DNA of 64,000 bases, from positions 3,964,673 to 4,028,672 of the forward strand of contig OX442426.1 of assembly GCA_949361645.1 (NCBI GenBank). Direction: 5' to 3'. Source of the DNA: Spongilla lacustris (Eukaryota > Porifera > Demospongiae > Spongillida > Spongillidae). The position numbers and the translations under genes were made by a program. Of the stretch, positions 10,720 through 21,875 are shown one piece after another. Position 1 is the first letter of the stretch. The number at the start of each line of letters is the position of its first letter. The notes beneath the pieces are model-generated. The model was not told where the DNA came from. It saw only the letters and a program-made list of their open reading frames with translations, and ran no database searches.

Positions 10720-11131
10720 AAAACATCTTTCCGACTTTCGTTTGGGCATCTTTTAGCGATACTCCATCGGAGAGCTCCAGGTAGTACATGCGCAGTGCTA
10801 GCTTTCTTGCATCGGCATCAGGGATGTCTGGCATATGAGCAGCTAAGGCCTCGAGCTCCTTCGATGCAATGCTGGCAATCACAGCTGCTGATCATGCTCG
10901 CCGAGACTTGATGGCTTGCGCTTGCTGCAATCGTGTAACAATACCGGCCGTGGGGTTACCTCTCGGGGCTTTTTTCTTCATCAGCGGCTCCCATATTGGT
11001 GGCGACTGCTTTCTCCTACGAAGCGGCAGCCCAGAGGTAGAAGCTTGCTCTTCTTGGTTCTGAAAAGAACCGTTTTTGCTCTGATCAGCACACCCACTTT
11101 CAGTCATGTTTAGCAATGACGTCATTAACAA
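10720..11131 (-). pseudogene. Gene X, minus-strand copy with internal stop
   Basis: Begins MTSLLNMTESGCADQSKN near 11131 (an upstream Met is also in frame), continues through NQEEQASTSGLPLRRRKQSP, a basic QQAQAIKSRRA segment, then an in-frame TGA (10892-10894), then AAVIASIASKELEALAAHM and LRMYYLELSDGVSLKDA. Both sides of the stop look like one protein: Ser/Arg-rich N-terminus then a helical region. The stop could come from CGA to TGA. No family recognised. This copy preserves the uninterrupted target site of transposon 2a. Confidence 0.5.
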
Positions 11132-11181
11132 ATGATATTCATTTCAATATGTCCGGTGTTTTTCAACCTTCCGACTTGAAG
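11101..11181. repeat. Inverted copy of the JmjC/gene X promoter block
   Basis: Reverse complement of 6104-6186 with few differences, including TGACGTCA. Here it fronts the minus-strand gene X copy, but no JmjC gene follows on the plus side. Confidence 0.85.
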
Positions 11182-11781
11182 CGTCTATTAGAAGGTAAAG
11201 ACGATTTATAATGTTAGAACTAGACATGATTCCGATACAGGTACCATTTGACTGCCTACATAGTGGTAGTAGTATTAGGTAGCTAGGACTGGAGAGGGGG
11301 ATAGCAGGGCCCGCGGAGGGTATTATAAAGTGGGGGGGGAGGGGGGGGGGGGGGGGCAGATTAATATTCATATGTCAGCAATTAAGATTGTAATCTAATA
11401 TTCCTTCGCACCTCTCTACATGTGGAAGTTATTAATAGAAACGCGCATACAGATATACATGTATAAGCCAAATGCACAATAATATCGATCCTACCAAAAT
11501 GTCGCTTTCAATTTCTATAGAGGCGAACCCAGAGACACCTTGGTCGAGGCCAATATTAGCTGTGTTGTAGTAGCTAAGTTACTAATTTGAGTCATGCTTG
11601 AACGAAGCCACTTTTTTTTTCAGGCGACGACGAAAAAGATATTTCACTAATAATTGCATTACTATACATGTATAGTAGCGGGATTGACCAAGATCAGTTT
11701 AAATATAGTAAAAATCTCCGAAATTAGGCCCTTTTCACATTGGTCAATGCTTTGAAAAGCACTGTAAATGTTGGGAATGAT
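11182..11781. other. Intergenic, with G-rich run
   Basis: No gene seen. A purine/G run lies at about 11329-11357, and a single GTAGTATTAGGTAGCTAGG minisatellite unit at about 11265-11290. Confidence 0.5.
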
Positions 11782-12039
11782 TTAAAAATTCTCCACACTT
11801 AGCAAGCTGGATCTTTGTTTCGGGCAGTTCTTTAATAATTTACCCTCAAATTCTGCTCGCATACACGCGTATGTCAAAACACTTTCATCATTAGTCTCAT
11901 CGTAGAAGTTTCTGCTGATATTAAGCATGGTTGGAAGAACGTAGCCATCATAAGCCATGCTACACTGCTTCTTGCAAGGAGGTTCGCCCATTGTGTTACA
12001 TAGCGGACCGGCCGGGCAATTAGAATTCGAATCATGCAA
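11782..12039 (-). CDS. Hypothetical ORF, 85 aa
   Basis: An open frame reading NTMGEPPCKKQCSMAYDGY, then MLNISRNFYDETNDESVL. Amino-acid composition is plausible for a real exon, but no splice or family support was found. May be a chance ORF. Confidence 0.25.
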   Translation of the reverse strand: MHDSNSNCPAGPLCNTMGEPPCKKQCSMAYDGYVLPTMLNISRNFYDETNDESVLTYACMRAEFEGKLLKNCPKQRSSLLSVENF

Positions 12040-12659
12040 ATATATTTATTTTTCGGTTTCCTTCGTCAAGCGAACAATCAAATCACTGTAAGAATCATGC
12101 GTCAAGCATTGCACAATAACAACAAAAAAAAAGTGTCTACGTATAAAATTAATATTGATGGAGCCGCCGCGCGCCGTACTTGTACGTCACCGATGTTTGC
12201 GGCTGGACAGTAGGTTGGATAATTAAGCGATACCGTAATTTAGTATTAGCCACCAAAAAAAATTCTAGCCGCATCTCATTATACGATATCTGTTTTTGCG
12301 AGCCTATATCATACTCGTCTTATGACATTCCGAGAAGAGAAAATGCTCATGAAAACACTCTACCACAGCTATACGTAAGCCATAATTGCCCAAGCACTAC
12401 ATTTATTATGAGTGGTTCTGCGCAGCCCGTTTTCACATCAATGCAACTTTGGCGGGAAAAGACGGGGTGTACTTGAGCGGTCTTTGTGGACGAACCAACC
12501 GGTAGAAATCTGTAAGCGAGTAATATAATGATCAGCACACATAGGAGAGTATATTCATATCACTCATAAATAGCCGCCTTTTTTTTTAACTTCAGAATAA
12601 GGCAGGAGTTTTTATGAATAATTTCAGTATTTAAGAATGGAGATACACGCAAAGTAAGT

Positions 12660-12860
12660 CGAAGAGCGATGCAGAGTGTGTGGCAGCTTCTTAGTGGAGG
12701 ATAAAGCCAAAAAGAAAAGGAAAACATATAACTGCATACAGTTTGCAAAGGATTTGCACTCCAAATTCATTATCAACACCTCCCTGGACATGCACCCACC
12801 CACCCACCATCCTTTGTGTGATACCACAAACATGGGCCCAACAGTATTCCTTTTGAGTGG
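12660..12860 (+). pseudogene. Decayed N-terminal zinc-module exon (copy 4)
   Basis: The frame reads CRVCGSFLVEDKAKKKRKTY, then NC and FIINTSLDMHP. This corresponds to CRVCGHRL...TYNC...FQIDTSND in copy 1 exon 1. The terminal CxxC pair is not intact. Confidence 0.6.
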
Positions 12861-13150
12861 AAGGCCCACACAGAAGTTGACTGCATGGTGATATTATAAT
12901 TTTATATGCTGCATGTATATGTGTATGTGATAGTACTCAGATATGTCATCCTAAACCACCACATGCAGGCTGTCCAGCCCACAATAGTGCAGCTCAGATT
13001 TATGCGGAATAGCTCCTGCCATGCAGACAGGCTTCTCAGCACAAGACCATATACTTGCCAGTACCAACAATCCAGACGTACTGGACCAACTTCAGTGTCC
13101 CTTGTGCCTGACAATTGTGCACCACTGAACCATTGGAGCTACCATGTAGC

Positions 13151-13508
13151 AGTGGTGTATCCAGGATTTCAGTGAGGGGGGTGCTTAAAGTGAGGCCCGA
13201 TACGAAAAGTGGGGGAGGGGGGGTGCAGTTCGCTTCAGGTCCGATACGAAAAGTGGGGGGGGGGGGGTGCAGTTTGCTTCAAGTCTGATACGAAAAGTGG
13301 GGGGGGGGGGGGGGTGCAGTTCGCTTCAGGTCCAATACGAAAAGTGGGGGGGGGGGGGGGGGGGTGCAGTTTGCTTCAAGTCCGATACGAAAAGTGGGGG
13401 CCTTTGTTTGGCGCACAGCAAATACGTTATCGTTAATAATTAATGGTTACAATTTTGGCCGAGGGGGGTGCTCAAGCACCCGGAGCACCCTCTCTGGATA
13501 CGCCACTG
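13151..13508. mobile_element. CAGTGGYGTATCCAG insertion with internal G-rich tandem repeats
   Basis: Ends are inverted (CAGTGGTGTATCCAG / CTGGATACGCCACTG), typical of hAT-like non-autonomous elements. Flanks ATGTAG (13145-13150) and ATGTGG (13509-13514) look like a TSD. Copy 6 (minus strand at about 16175) has the uninterrupted sequence ATGTAGGGCACTGG, so the insertion is directly demonstrated. The inside consists of about four units of a CGATACGAAAAGTGGGGG repeat. Confidence 0.75.
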
Positions 13509-13529
13509 ATGTGGGGCACTGGCTTGATC

Positions 13530-13740
13530 GACATATCATACACAGGTTCATGGCTTCCAACTGCAGTAAGATCAAGTGTCCATGCTGCATCATGGACACT
13601 CCTTTGGCTCCTTCACCGCTGAAGCCCACACCACCATTCATTCAGACCTTGCTAGTGGTACATTGCCAGCAAACATGTGGAAAGGAAATACGGGCTGGTG
13701 AGTACAGCACTCACAAGTGTGCAGAAGAACCTGGACCTTC
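13530..13740 (+). pseudogene. Decayed RING/zinc-module exon (copy 4)
   Basis: Reads KCPCCIMDTPLAPSPLKPTP followed by QQTCGKEIRAGEYSTHKC. It parallels CPCCEDAV...APDL and CNRDVRAGDYDSHEC of copy 1 exon 2. The frame closes at about 13877 and downstream exons are absent. Confidence 0.72.
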
Positions 13741-14404
13741 AGATGCTGATGTGCAGACAGCATGTCACACAGTCACTGGCTTCCACCAGCTCTCAACCGA
13801 TCGTCTGAGGGAGAAAGGAGCAGAGTCCATCCATACCAAGTTGACTTCTTGCAACGTACGTACCATTCGGTATACATGACCCAGTTAGAAGACTGTCCTT
13901 GATTATGAAGGAGCACCTGCTTCCTATAGATCCACAAAACGTGGCAGCGATCCCTCCTCCTGATACGTATACCGTTAAATTCACGATATTTCAGCAATAC
14001 GCATCTCTAGCCCAAAAAAAGGCGGCTATAAGCAGATAATGGAATCAGTTAGTACCTTCTGTTATCTCTAAGATTTACTTGAATCAAAACTTTTTACCGG
14101 TCGGGAGCGTGGAAAACTTATTTCAAAGTGGAGAGGTACGTCGAGGGTTACCCGCTTTCACGAACCATAACTTGCCGTAGCGTCAAAACTGTAACACGAG
14201 AAACGCAGTATTTGTAGAAAGATGATGCTTCTTTTGTTTCGAGGTTTTAAATGACGCTGGTATAATTCCTGTTTTTGTACAGGAGGCTCACGTTTCTTGG
14301 CTCTGGTTGTCTAGGACGTTGCTAAGGGAATACGTAATCATTTCAATATTTCGGGTTATAAACCTACTGTCCACAAAATATATGGCCGCAAACACCTGTG
14401 ACGT

Positions 14405-14549
14405 GTATGCATATCCGCGATAATTGCAGTAATTCATTAAATAAATAATATTATCGGCCAAAAAAGTGGGGGGGGGGGGGGGGGGGGGGGGGGGGAGGGG
14501 GGGGGGGGGGGGGGGGCAGCTGCCCCCCCTTGCCCCCCCGGCTCCGCGG
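14405..14549. repeat. Poly-G tract region
   Basis: Two long G runs (14466-14496 and 14498-14516) followed by C-rich TGCCCCCCCTTGCCCCCC. These can form G-quadruplexes or a hairpin. No gene. Confidence 0.85.
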
Positions 14550-15954
14550 GCCCTGGATAGTGGTATTAGGTAGCTAGGAGGGGGGGAGGGGGGGATAGTA
14601 GTATTAGGTAGCTAGTATTAGGTAGCTAGGAGGGGGGGAGGGGGGGATAGTGGTATTAGGTAGCTAATAGGGGGAGGGGGAAAGTGGTATTAGGTAGCTA
14701 GGAGGGGGAGAGGGGGATAGTAGTATTAGGTAGCTAGGAGGGGGAGGGGGATAGTGGTATTTGGTAGCTAATAGGGGGAGGGGGAAAGTGGTATTAGGTA
14801 GCTAGGAGGGGGAGAGGGGGATAGTGGTATTAGGTAGCTAATAGGGGGAGGGGGAAAGTGGTATTAGGTAGCTAGGAGGGGGAGAGGGGGATAGTAGTAT
14901 TAGGTAGCTAGGAGGGGGAGGGGGATAGTGGTATTTGGTAGCTAGGAGGGGGAGAGGGGGATAGTAGTATTAGGTAGCTAGGAGGGGGAGGGGGATAGTG
15001 GTATTTGGTAGCTAGGAGGGGGGAGAGGGGGATAGTAGTATTATAGGTAGCTAGGAGGGGGGGAGGGGGATAGTAATATTAGGTAGCTCAGAGGTGGGGA
15101 AAAGTTGTATTTGGTAGCTAGGAGCAGGAGGGGGGATAGTTGCATTTGGTAGCTAGGAGGGGGAGGGAGATAGAGGTGTTAGGTAGCTAGGAGGGGGAGG
15201 GGGTTAGTGGTATTAGGTAGCTAGGAAGGGGGATAGTGGTGTTAGGTAGCTAGGAGGGGGCTAGTGGTGTTAGGTTGCTAGGAGGGAGGAGGGGTTAGTG
15301 GTATTAGGTAGCTAGGAGGGGGGGAGGGGTTAGTGGTATTAGGTAGCTAGGAGGGGGAGGGGGATAGTGGAATTAGGTAGCTAGGAGGGCGAGAGGGGAT
15401 AGTGGAATTAGGTAGCTAGGAGGGGGAGAGGGGGATAGTGGAATTAGGTAGCTAGGGGGATAGTGGAATTAGGTAGCTAGGGGGATAGTGGAATTAGGTA
15501 GCTAGGGGGATAGTGGAATTAGGTAGCTAGGGGGATAGTGGAATTAGGGTAGCTAGGGGGATAGTGGAATTAGGTAGCTAGGAGGGGGAGAGGGGGATAG
15601 TTGTATTAGGTAGCTAGGAGGGGGGAGAGGGGGATAATGGTATTAGGTAGCCAGGAGTGGGGGATAGTGGTGTTAGGCAGCTAGGAGGGGGGATAGTGGG
15701 TATTAGGTAGCTAGGAGAGGGGGATAGTGGCATTAGGTAGCTAGGAGGAGGGGTATAGTGGTATTAGGTAGGTATGAAGGGGGTAGTGGTATTAGGTAGC
15801 TAAGAGGGGGATAGTGGTATTAGGTAGCTATGGGAGGGGTGTAGTGGGTATTTGGGAGTTAGGTAGCTAGGTGGGGGGAGGGTAGTGGTTTTAGGGAGGT
15901 ATGTAGCTAGATGGGGGAGGGTTGTGGGTATAGGTAGCTAGGAGGGGGAGGGTA
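14550..15954. repeat. G-rich minisatellite, GTATTAGGTAGCTAGG family
   Basis: Dozens of units of roughly 17-40 bp built from ATAGTGGTATTAGGTAGCTA plus GGAGGGGGAGAGGGGG. Some stretches are homogeneous: five units of about 29 bp near 15444-15560. Higher-order duplications are visible. It runs into the assembly gap. Related arrays: 18627-19030, 33590-34065, 37525-38727, 41758-41998, 47300-47550, 47840-48885. Confidence 0.92.
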
Positions 15955-16154
15955 NNNNNNNNNNNNNNNNNNNNNNNNNNNNNNNNNNNNNNNNNNNNNN
16001 NNNNNNNNNNNNNNNNNNNNNNNNNNNNNNNNNNNNNNNNNNNNNNNNNNNNNNNNNNNNNNNNNNNNNNNNNNNNNNNNNNNNNNNNNNNNNNNNNNNN
16101 NNNNNNNNNNNNNNNNNNNNNNNNNNNNNNNNNNNNNNNNNNNNNNNNNNNNNN
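15955..16154. other. Assembly gap (200 N)
   Basis: Exactly 200 N residues between minisatellite and the inverted transposon copy, suggesting a placeholder rather than a measured length. Open frames drawn through it are meaningless. Confidence 0.99.
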
Positions 16155-17127
16155 TGTCGATGCAGCCAGTGCCCTACATGGTAGCTCCAATGGTTCAGTG
16201 GTGCACAATTGTCAGGTGCAAGGGACACTGAAGTTGGTCCAGTACGTCTGGATTGTTGGTACTGGCAAGTATATGGTCTTGTGCTGAGAAGCCTGTCTGC
16301 ATGGCAGGGGCTATTCCACGTAAATCTGAGCTGCACTATTGTGGGCTGGACAGCTTGCACGTGGTTTTGGATGTCATATCTGAGTACTATCACATACACA
16401 TGTACATGCAGCATATAAAATTATAAAATCACCATGCAGTCAACTTCTGTGTGGGCCTTCCACTCAAAAGGAATACTGTTGGGCCCACGTTTGTGGTATC
16501 ACTGGATAGAAAAGGATGGTGGGTGGGTGGGTGCGTGTCCAGGAGGTGTTGATAAGGAATTTGGAGTGCAAATCCTGTATGCAGTTATATGTTTTCCTCT
16601 TCTTTTTGGCTTTATCCTCCACTAAGAAGCTGCCACACACTCTACATCACTCTTCGACTTTCTTTGCGTGTATCTCCATTCTTAAATACTGAAATTATTC
16701 ATAAAAACTCCTGCCTTATTCTGAGGTTAAAAAAAAGGCGGCTATTTATGAGCGATATGTATATATTCTCCTATGTGTGCTGATCATTATATTACTCGTT
16801 TACAGATTTCTACCGGTTGGTTCGTCCACAAAGACCGCTCAAGTACACCCCGTCTTTTCCCGCCAAAGTTGCATTGATGTGAAAACGGGCTGCGCAGAAC
16901 CACTCATAATAAATGTAGTCCTTGGGCAATTATGGCTTACGTATAGCTGTGGTAGAGGGTTTTCATGAGCATTTTCTCTTCTCGGAATGTCATAAGACGA
17001 GTATGATATAGGCTCGCAAAAACAGATATCGTATAATGAGATGCGGCTAGAATTTTTTTTGGTGGCTAATACTAAATTACGGTATCGCTTAATTATCCAA
17101 CCTACTGTCCAGCCGCAAACACCTGTG
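16155..17127 (-). mobile_element. Copy 6: partial RAG-N-like transposon, inverted relative to copy 4
   Basis: Reading the minus strand from 17127: CACAGGTGTT, then TGGACAGTAGG from base 17 (left-type end), then about 960 bp nearly identical to the left part of copy 4. The flank after the terminus is AGTC (17128-17131), different from copy 4's ACGT, so this is a separate insertion rather than a simple palindrome of the same copy. The other end is in or beyond the gap. Confidence 0.8.
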
Positions 17128-17154
17128 AGTCCATGATAATAGTCGTTATACTAA

Positions 17155-17696
17155 AGGGGCGTAGGAGCTGGGGCGGCAGCAGCGGCCATGGCTGATGCAC
17201 TTTTTCACAACAATAACAATTTTTTTTTAATAGGTTGATAAGCGCGCATATATAATTCAATTGCTGCTAGTTAATGACATGCAAGTGGTCTTCAAATCGA
17301 TCGTGAGAGCTTTTTCAAGCATAGATTATTTCTTTAAATAATCTATGTTTCAAGCTAGGCTACCCGTGCAACGTAGTTTACAACGGTTACCAAAAGTGGC
17401 CTTGGCTGCACTACATGTATAGCCGTTTTGTATTTTACATTACATGCGCAGAGGCAAGGTAACAAAACAAACTAACCTGGTTAGAGTTTTAGCGTAGTTT
17501 TTGGGGGGTTTTCTATGCAAAAAGCGTTGGCTTCTAGGGCTCCGCCCCAGACCCCGATGGGGGAGCTTACAGCGCTCCCCCGTAACCCCTATATGCATAG
17601 CTGGACGGGAGGGGTGCCCCCCTCCGTACCCTCCCCGGGGAGGCGGGGAAACCACCTTTGTTGGCCGCTGCACTCTATATTTCCTTCCTACGCCAC
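17155..17696. mobile_element. Possible GGCGTAGG...CCTACGCCACTG element
   Basis: GGGGCGTAGG near 17154 and CCTACGCCACTG ending near 17696 are inverted and resemble CAGTGGCGTA-type hAT MITE ends. Flanks TACTAAA and TACTTAAA are imperfectly similar. The inside is GC-rich near 17530-17650 without coding content; a short inverted repeat (AGATTATTTCTTTAAATAATCT) lies near 17325-17347. Confidence 0.4.
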
Positions 17697-17738
17697 TGTA
17701 CTTAAAATGATTATTATCTTAAAGTTGCGTTTCCGGAG

Positions 17739-18026
17739 TTGTGTAAAGTGTATGGCATTATTTCTGCCATACCGATCAGTTCCTGTACTGCCGAGCGCAG
17801 CTTTTCTGCGCTAAAGCGTGTGAAAACACGATTGAGGTCTACGATGGTGCAGGAGAGGCTGGAAGGATTATTGCTCTTGTCAGTAGAACGCAAAACACTG
17901 CTAATACTGACGAAAGAATCAATAATCGATTCATCATCCTCCTCTCAAGTGCGTTATTGTAGTTCCAATGTATTGGTTGGACAGGAGCACTTAACACGCC
18001 CCCCATTCTTCTTCAATTGCACGTGA
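17739..18026 (+). pseudogene. hAT transposase C-terminal dimerisation domain fragment
   Basis: The frame shows ISSCTAERSFSALKRVKTRL followed by MVQERLEGLLLLS, the hallmark of the hAT C-terminal dimerisation domain (S/C-AERSFS-LK-K-LRS...RL-L). No DDE core or BED finger is present. Sequence after about residue 55 is low-complexity Ser. Confidence 0.8.
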
Positions 18027-18163
18027 AAATGACCGTGGCAATTTCGCTGTAAATTATACATATATATACACTTCGTGACGGCGATGGATGGACATGTACA
18101 CGTATATATGTGCAGAAGCTTTTTTTTTTTTTTGGGGGGGGGCGCCTTTATATACATGTATAT

Positions 18164-18166
<3 letters not shown>

Positions 18167-18199
<33 letters not shown>

Positions 18200-18265
18200 A
18201 GCGGCGGGTGTGCCACAACGCCACCCCCCCCCCCCCCCAGCGGCGGGTGTGCCACAACGCCACTG
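18167..18265. repeat. Poly-C runs and duplicated GCGGCGGGTGTGCCACAACG unit
   Basis: A C run of about 33 (18167-18199), then two copies of a unit CAGCGGCGGGTGTGCCACAA separated by another C run. A T/G run precedes at 18120-18142. These lie inside the hAT remnant. Proline-rich ORFs here are artefacts. Confidence 0.85.
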
Positions 18266-18626
18266 GTCTGCTGGACGGTTTAAAACACCACTAGTGGGTG
18301 TGGCGTAAAGTACCTCGTTCCCAGTCCAAGTGGATACTATATTATACTTATTAGGGGACGTGTATTTTAGTTGGCATAAGCAGCTGATAAACAATAAAAC
18401 TGGGTATACGTGTATAGACTTGAGAAACTGTAATTTATCGTGCCAATATCAAATATCGGAAAAACCTGGAAAAACCTAGGTAATCGTTGGTTAATCAATA
18501 GTGCATTAGTCGCCAAAATCGTTTCTAATAATCGATTTGCAAGTTGCTATAAACCTGAAAAATCGATTGTACTTTTTCATAGTCGAAATAATCGATTTTG
18601 ATTTATGAAAAAGGTTACACACCCTA

Positions 18627-19030
18627 GTTAGGTAGCTTGGAGGGGGAGGGGGTTAGTTGTATTAGGGAGTTAGGTAGCTAGGATGGGGGAAGGTAACTAG
18701 GTGGGGGAGGGTAGTGGTATTAGGGATTAGGTAGTTTGGAGGGGGAGGGGGTAGTGGTATTAGGAAGTTAGTTAGCTTGGAGGGGGAGGGGGTAGTGGTA
18801 TTAGGGAGTTAGGTAGCTAGGATGGGGGAAGGTAACTAGGTGGGGGAGGGTAGTGGTATTAGGGAGTTAGGTAGCTAGGTGGGAGGAGGGTAGTGGTATT
18901 AGGGAGTTAGGTAGCTAGGAGGGGGAGGGTAGTGGTATTAGGTAGCTAGGAGGGGAGGGTAGTGGTATTAGGTAGCTAGGAGGGGGGAGGGAAGTGGTAT
19001 TAGGTAGCTAGGAGGGGGGAAGGTAGTGGT
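18627..19030. repeat. G-rich minisatellite, second array
   Basis: Same family as 14550-15954, with longer units that include TTAGGGAGTTAGGTAGCTAG and a local duplication (about 18650-18720 recurs at 18795-18860). Confidence 0.9.
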
Positions 19031-20220
19031 CATGGCCAGAAATTGCATGCCTTCATTACTAATTCCTGACGCGTTATGACGTTTTTCCCGTTTCATTACC
19101 GTGCACGCGTCCATTGAAATGTATGGAGGATGACACTCTTTTGATCACTGTCACTCAGGAAAAGATGCCCATGACAAGGAAAAAGAATTTTATGATGAAG
19201 AGGATCATAAGGTATACCTCTGTCGTTAAACAATAAAATTAGCCCTCTTCCTGACGCTTCCTCATCAGAATTTCAGTGTTTCCATAGACATGTATGAAAT
19301 TTGATTTTAAAAATGAGGGTTTTTCAAGACATTTATGCTTCCTGACGAAAATCTAAGCTAGATATCAAAAAGGAAAGACTAACTGCTGTTAGTAAAACCA
19401 TTAGGGCTGGAGTGTGACATATTCTAACGTTCATGACCCTTTTACCCTCGCTTCCCTGATCACTTTTATCATTAAGGTTCATATGTCTTTGTAAATACCA
19501 ATATTCAATAATAAATCGACAAACGCCGCGTGCGTGCCCTGCCGCGATGAAGGTTTTCAAACAAGAAGACACAAATCACCGACCACGGTATGAATCCTAG
19601 CAACGAACGTTCGATACTTGATAGCTTGTTACACATGTGCGTCTGATTTCGACTGTTGTGCGTGTGCATGGGTGGCAATATAGATGCGATTGTACTTTTT
19701 TTTGGTAGTAGGCCTACTCGGCTGCTCCAACATTCTTTTTAAGCCCTAGCTGTAGAGCGCGATCATGTTTGGAGTGTTTTAGCTACCTATATGTACATGT
19801 ACATGGATTCTACAACGGCTTGTTTTGGTTGCGTTGGTTTTAAACGATTCGATTCCGGCTTACTCACCTATATTGCCAATTCTACCACAAGGAGTTCGTG
19901 GATGTAATCCCTATAGCAAAGCCACATTTTTGCACCTGCTCTACCTTCATTAATATTTGTAAGGATGGGCATGTCCTTATACGTGCAAACCTGACGCCAT
20001 ATTTTTGTTCTATTTTTTTGTTGCAACTAATAGTACTTACATATCTGTATCTGTGCGTGTCTATATATTTTTTCATCTCTGCAGAATGAAAACTACCAAT
20101 ACAGCAAAAAAAAAAACCGTTCCACAGAGACGAACCTTATAAGGATATATCACGTGAGGAATACATGCGGTAACAACCTACTTTTTTACTATATCCACAT
20201 GGGGAAGGTGGAAAGGGTGA
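19031..20220. other. Intergenic, no gene supported
   Basis: Mixed unique-looking sequence. Only short unspliced ORFs. No terminal repeats recognised. Confidence 0.5.
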
Positions 20221-20221
20221 C

Positions 20222-20670
20222 AGCCTTGTGAAGGTGGAGGGAGGTAGTTTTGTGAAGGTGGAGGGAGGTAGTTTTGTGAAGGTGGAGGGAGGTAGTTTTG
20301 TGAAGGTGGAGGGAGGTAGTTTTGTGAAGGTGGAGGGAGGTAGTTTTGTGAAGGTGGAGGGAGGTAGCCTTGTGAAGGTGGAGGGAGGTAGTTTTGTGAA
20401 GGTGGAGGGAGGTAGTTTTGTGAAGGTGGAGGGAGGTAGTTTTGTGAAGGTGGAGGGAGGTAGTTTTGTGAAGGTGGAGGGAGGTAGTTTTGTGAAGGTG
20501 GAGGGAGGTAGCCTTGTGAAGGTGGAGGGAGGTAGCCTTGTGAAGGTGGAGGGAGGTAGTTTTGTGAAGGTGGAGGGAGGTAGTTTTGTGAAGGTGGAGG
20601 GAGGTAGCCTTGTGAGATAGCCTTGTGGAGGTAGAGGAGAGAGTGCCTTGTGAAGGTGGATGGGAGATAT
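20222..20670. repeat. 24-bp minisatellite (GAAGGTGGAGGGAGGTAGTT)
   Basis: About 17 nearly identical 24-bp units with GTTTTGT or GCCTTGT variants, decaying after 20600. Because 24 is divisible by three both strands are open for over 130 residues (V-E-G-G or Y-L-P-P-P-S-Q repeats); these are not accepted as genes. Confidence 0.95.
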
Positions 20671-21580
20671 CCTTGTGGAACAGTTGGGAAAAGATAATAC
20701 ATGTAGGGCCTTCTCCCTAGAGATGAGGAATTTGATAGCACATCCCAGAGGCAGCCACTGGGATATGAATCAAATTAAGTTTAAAGGTTTCTGATGTAGG
20801 GTACAGTTAGAAGGAGATAGATCTACGTGTTACATGCATGTAGATGTAGGACCAAAGAATAATTGTTTAAAGTGGCTACAATTGTCACATCCTGTGGTGT
20901 CCACCTTTATTAGTTTGGTTAGAAAAACTCCTTGGTTTGGTTGTACACATAGCACAGACACCAGTTGTCTGCCAGGAGAGGAGGCTTACCTACATGACCA
21001 CCTGGTATGAACCAGGGACTGGACACAAAGTTTTGCATCTCATGGACTGCGCCAGCCACCCTTCCAACATGCACCTGGTGAAAAACTTCAGCAACAACTC
21101 AAATGGAAGGCTTTATGTGGTCTAGCTATATGTACATGGCTCTGCAGATGTATGTAATAGGTAATGTAACAGTTGTGGTGTGGCATTTATATTTATTTGG
21201 TTATGTATTGGTTGTGTATGTGTGTGATAAATGTGGAAAGTTCAGAAGGTATTACATGTACTAACAGAGAATGTAGCTGACCCAAAATCTTTGTGGTCAC
21301 CTATTTAATTAGGGTGGTGGCATGTGGTCATTAGTTATGGCTGTTATGTAAACGCTTCACACGCATGGCCCTCAGGACTAGTACATACTTGTAGTTTCTA
21401 TCCAGCATCCTTGCCATTGTGTATGAGTCATGATCACTAGGCTTCATGCCATCGGCCATCGATCTGTTCATTGATGACAGATCAGAGCTGCATCATGGCA
21501 TCCTTTTTTGTGCCATTGCTTTAGTATTTATAGGAGTAAAGTAGATAGACAGGTGCATGTATGCATGCCCATGCAAGTCC
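20671..21580. other. Intergenic with a weak ORF
   Basis: A 62-codon ORF at 20937-21125 (TWYEPGTGHKVLHLMDCASH) is not supported by splicing or homology I recognise. Nothing else seen. Confidence 0.4.
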
Positions 21581-21587
21581 TGTGTCA

Positions 21588-21770
21588 AGTGTGTGTATGT
21601 GTGAGTGTGTATGTGTGTGTGTATGTGTGTGTATGTGTTTGTGTATGTGTGTATGTGTGTGTGTGTATTTGCATGTACATGTGTGCGTATGTGTGTGTAT
21701 TTGCATGTACATGTGTGTGTGTATTTGCATGTACATGTGTGTGTATGTATGTGTGTGTGTATTTGCATGC

Positions 21771-21832
<62 letters not shown>

Positions 21833-21875
21833 TTGCATGTACATGTGTGTGTGTGTGTATTTGCGTGCATGGTAT
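21588..21875. repeat. Compound TG microsatellite with TTTGCATGTACATG units
   Basis: TG repeats broken by TATTTGCATGTACATG blocks at least six times; the longest pure run is at about 21774-21830. Cys/Val and His/Thr ORFs follow from the repeat. Confidence 0.95.

Larger units (their letters stand above)
12188..14400 (+). mobile_element. Copy 4: RAG-N-like transposon, TSD ACGT
   Basis: A 2213-bp element with TSD ACGT at 12184-12187 and 14401-14404. The left end is CACCGATGTT with TGGACAGTAGG from base 17; the right end (minus) is CACAGGTGTT with TGGACAGTAGG from base 28. The interior holds decayed pieces of the N-terminal zinc module and RING-like module and a 358-bp secondary insertion (13151-13508). 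Its left 960 bp are repeated in inverted orientation at 16155-17127. Confidence 0.88.
17715..18626 (+). mobile_element. 3' part of an autonomous-type hAT transposon
   Basis: Contains a hAT dimerisation-domain fragment (17739-17900) and ends at 18626 with GGTTACACACCCTA, the same terminal repeat as the 918-bp element at 50794-51711. The following 8 bases, GTTAGGTA, are minisatellite sequence, so the element likely landed in the array. The matching left end was not found. Internal sequence 18310-18626 is closely similar to 51405-51711. Confidence 0.7.

Noticed and set aside
15891..16414. ORFs spanning the N gap
   Set aside because: They are open only because N codons are not stops.
12188..17127. 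Single giant palindromic transposon
   Set aside because: The two arms have different flanking tetranucleotides and copy 4 has its own complete right end with matching TSD at 14400.
20937..21125. SET-domain-like ORF
   Set aside because: Only vague resemblance in a 62-codon ORF; no NHS or GEEL/DYG motifs.
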